Below are positions 15,375 to 16,547 of a DNA stretch of 16,547 bases, piece by piece (the first letter of the stretch is position 1; each line of letters starts with the position of its first letter). Position numbers and translations under genes: made by a program. Source of the stretch: an uncultured Tidjanibacter sp. (GTDB lineage: Bacteria; Bacteroidota; Bacteroidia; Bacteroidales; Rikenellaceae); contig CAKUKW010000023.1 of assembly GCA_934663885.1 (NCBI GenBank), positions 1-16,547 of the forward strand, read 5' to 3'. The notes under the pieces are model-generated. The model saw only the letters and a program-made list of their open reading frames with translations. It searched no databases and was not told the DNA's origin.

Positions 15375-15455
15375 TCAATATAGTAATATGTTTTGTGAGA
15401 ACAATACGCTTGATGACATCAGTAACAATACTGTAGTAATAATAACTTTTTTCAT
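15375..15455 (-). pseudogene. Signal-peptide-only mini-ORF, probable gene remnant
   Basis: A 26-codon frame on the minus strand encodes MKKVIITTVLLLMSSSVLFS, then QNILLY and a TGA stop. It is a complete signal peptide with a plausible cleavage site at SQ and almost nothing behind it. The first 21 residues line up without gaps with the signal peptide of the upstream secreted protein (MKRLIITTLLFMICTMIIWS plus Q; 9 identities by eye). The first six codons are identical in DNA to those of the downstream transglutaminase-like gene. Strong hairpins bound it on both sides. It may be what is left of a paralogous secreted gene after deletion, or a short leader peptide. Expression is not shown. Confidence 0.45.
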
Positions 15456-15463
15456 GGGTTGGA
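15438..15463. repeat. 26-bp direct repeat, copy B (start of mini-ORF)
   Basis: This segment is identical to 15297-15322 and covers the leader and first six codons of the mini-ORF (ATG at 15455). It lies directly downstream of a 17-base-pair hairpin, just as copy A lies downstream of the 30-base palindrome. Confidence 0.9.
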
Positions 15464-15466
15464 TTA

Positions 15467-15506
15467 TTTCTAAAGGACGGCTCTTAGATGAGCCGTCCTT
15501 TAGAAA
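15467..15506 (-). terminator. 17-base-pair perfect hairpin after the candidate immunity gene
   Basis: TTTCTAAAGGACGGCTC (15467-15483) pairs perfectly with GAGCCGTCCTTTAGAAA (15490-15506) around the 6-base loop TTAGAT. It begins 11 bases after the stop codon of the upstream gene, as expected for a terminator, and ends 11 bases before the mini-ORF start. Confidence 0.85.
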
Positions 15507-15517
15507 ACTCTTAAAGT

Positions 15518-16063
15518 TTATTCTAAAGATTCAGGTTCTTTCCTTGATAAAGTCAAACTATTATACTCGAAAGGAGAGGCATATAACTGATATTTTATTT
15601 CCCCTTCCTCCTTTCTTGTATATTCAATTTTAAGAGTGTCTACCATGTCCATAAATTCATTAACATAATTGTCATCTGAGAAAAAACCGGCTGGTAGGAT
15701 TATGGAGAAATCAATAGATTCGCCCGGAAGAATGGGTGTTCCATGCACGAACTCTATATTTTCCATGTCATAATATATCCAACATTCCTTAATATATGTT
15801 TCTCCATTGTAGACATAGGAAACATGAAATTGATCGTATTCTGTTTCTCCATTGAAAATAATCGTAGAAACACTATTATTAGATAATTGTACTGTCAGTT
15901 TGATTCGTGGGAAATCAAAAGTAAAAACATCAATAGTACCAGTAAATGTTCTGGTATCGGAAACATTACTTGCAATGTTAATTTCTTTAATTTTTAGAGA
16001 TTGCGACCAAATTATCATGGTGCAAATCATAAATAATAATGTTGTAATTATCAACCGTTTCAT
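15518..16063 (-). CDS. Secreted beta-rich protein, candidate immunity protein
   Basis: A 181-residue protein with a signal peptide (MKRLIITTLLFMICTMIIWS, cleavage near SQ) and no lipobox. The mature part is rich in alternating strands (TFTGTIDVFTFDFPRIKLTVQL, YDQFHVSYVYNGETYIKECWIYYD, ESIDFSIILPAGFF), which suggests a beta-sandwich in the periplasm or outside. No known family was recognised. It starts 7 bases after the stop of the HExxH protein, so the two genes are almost certainly transcribed together and may be translationally coupled. In polymorphic toxin loci the gene directly after the toxin usually codes for its immunity protein, and this arrangement fits. The role is inferred from position alone. 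Base composition is AT-rich compared with the housekeeping genes to the left. Confidence 0.6.
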   Translation of the reverse strand: MKRLIITTLLFMICTMIIWSQSLKIKEINIASNVSDTRTFTGTIDVFTFDFPRIKLTVQLSNNSVSTIIFNGETEYDQFHVSYVYNGETYIKECWIYYDMENIEFVHGTPILPGESIDFSIILPAGFFSDDNYVNEFMDMVDTLKIEYTRKEEGEIKYQLYASPFEYNSLTLSRKEPESLE

Positions 16064-16070
16064 AATCTAA

Positions 16071-16547
16071 TTATCTATTATTTTGTTCATAATACAATTG
16101 TATAGATGCCTTATAGGCTGGTGTTGTTTTGTTCCATGTCGGGGTACTCCTTTGATATTTAATAGCATGCGTTTCCCTTTGGGGGGATTTTTTATAATAA
16201 TAGGCCTTGGGGTTACTTTTCGCATCAATAATATGACCTCGTTCATGCTCAAAAGAATTTATCATATTGTTTGCATTATCCATTAAATCACTCCTGTTTG
16301 CAACATTTACTCTGACCTCAATTGTTCCCACAGTAACGCTATTTACATTGCCATCTTTATCTTTAGTACCTTTAAGTTGTATGGATGACTTCATGTCTGC
16401 ATTCATATTATTTTCCATGGTGAGTTTTTCTTCAGTTACATTGAAATGCTCGAAAACATTCATTGCTGCCTCATCCGACATTCCCGACTGTGAGAAAATC
16501 GTTGAATTGTTTTCTCCCACATCTCCGTCAATCGTGGCGTTTGAGTT
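16071..16547 (-). CDS. C-terminal part of a larger protein with HExxH metallopeptidase motif (candidate toxin domain)
   Basis: The frame stays open to the right window edge, so the 158 visible residues are the C-terminal end of a longer protein. A GTG at 16520 lies inside it but is not a convincing start, since the codons before it read on without a stop (NSNATIDGD). The fragment contains HERGHIIDA with the zinc-binding HExxH pattern (16233-16247, histidines at fragment residues 101 and 105). About 26 residues later comes ETHAIKYQ, where the glutamate could be the third ligand as in gluzincin peptidases. This arrangement is typical of metallopeptidase toxin domains at the ends of Rhs or other polymorphic toxins. 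No Rhs repeats are visible because they would lie outside the window. Composition is AT-rich. A structural or phage-derived peptidase is an alternative. Confidence 0.6.
   Translation of the reverse strand, partial: NSNATIDGDVGENNSTIFSQSGMSDEAAMNVFEHFNVTEEKLTMENNMNADMKSSIQLKGTKDKDGNVNSVTVGTIEVRVNVANRSDLMDNANNMINSFEHERGHIIDAKSNPKAYYYKKSPQRETHAIKYQRSTPTWNKTTPAYKASIQLYYEQNNR

Noticed and set aside
15297..15506. CRISPR-like or integron-like array made of the repeats and hairpins
   Set aside because: Only two copies of the 26-base repeat exist, they overlap coding starts, and neither regular spacers nor attC-type core sites are present.
16071..16520. GTG at 16520 as the true start of the HExxH protein
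   Set aside because: The frame remains open upstream to the window edge and the product begins mid-domain without a signal peptide, so truncation by the window is more likely.

Overview
The window looks like a chromosomal segment of a Bacteroidota bacterium, most likely order Bacteroidales and plausibly Alistipes or another Rikenellaceae member. The evidence is gene content (BACON-domain lipoprotein, DUF4954-type left-handed beta-helix protein, Bacteroidota-style Crp/Fnr regulator), promoter-like boxes of the form TAnnTTTG instead of E. coli -10/-35 elements, A/T-rich start contexts without strong Shine-Dalgarno sequences, and GC-rich hairpins flanked by A and T runs between genes. The genus is inferred from general resemblance, not from a search.

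Left part (1-11.1 kb) is mostly housekeeping. In order: the 5' end of a glutamate dehydrogenase gene (minus strand, cut by the left edge), a GNAT-like protein, gcvT of the glycine cleavage system, and a secreted alpha/beta-hydrolase (esterase type) with a hairpin-rich leader. Then come rlmH and a small membrane protein (minus), a DUF4954-type hexapeptide protein (minus), and asnS, rpoN (sigma-54) and a PAP2-like membrane protein (plus). Strong hairpins separate the convergent pairs esterase/rlmH and PAP2-like/lipoprotein.

Middle part (11.3-14.1 kb, minus strand) holds a lipoprotein with three BACON domains, two of them nearly identical in DNA at an 83-codon offset, followed by a duplicated beta-rich domain of unknown function. 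Upstream of it is a Crp/Fnr-type regulator preceded by two perfect palindromes.

Right part (14.2-16.5 kb, minus strand) is accessory in character, and its last kilobase is visibly AT-rich. In transcription order it holds the C-terminal end of a larger protein with an HExxH motif (candidate zinc-metallopeptidase toxin domain), a secreted beta-rich protein 7 bp downstream (candidate immunity protein), a mini-ORF coding for little more than a signal peptide, and a secreted transglutaminase-like/TPR protein. A perfect hairpin lies just upstream of each of the last two start codons, and both starts share a 26-bp direct repeat. I read this as the tail of a polymorphic toxin locus whose downstream cassettes have been rearranged. 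The toxin and immunity roles are inference, because the body of the toxin protein lies outside the window.
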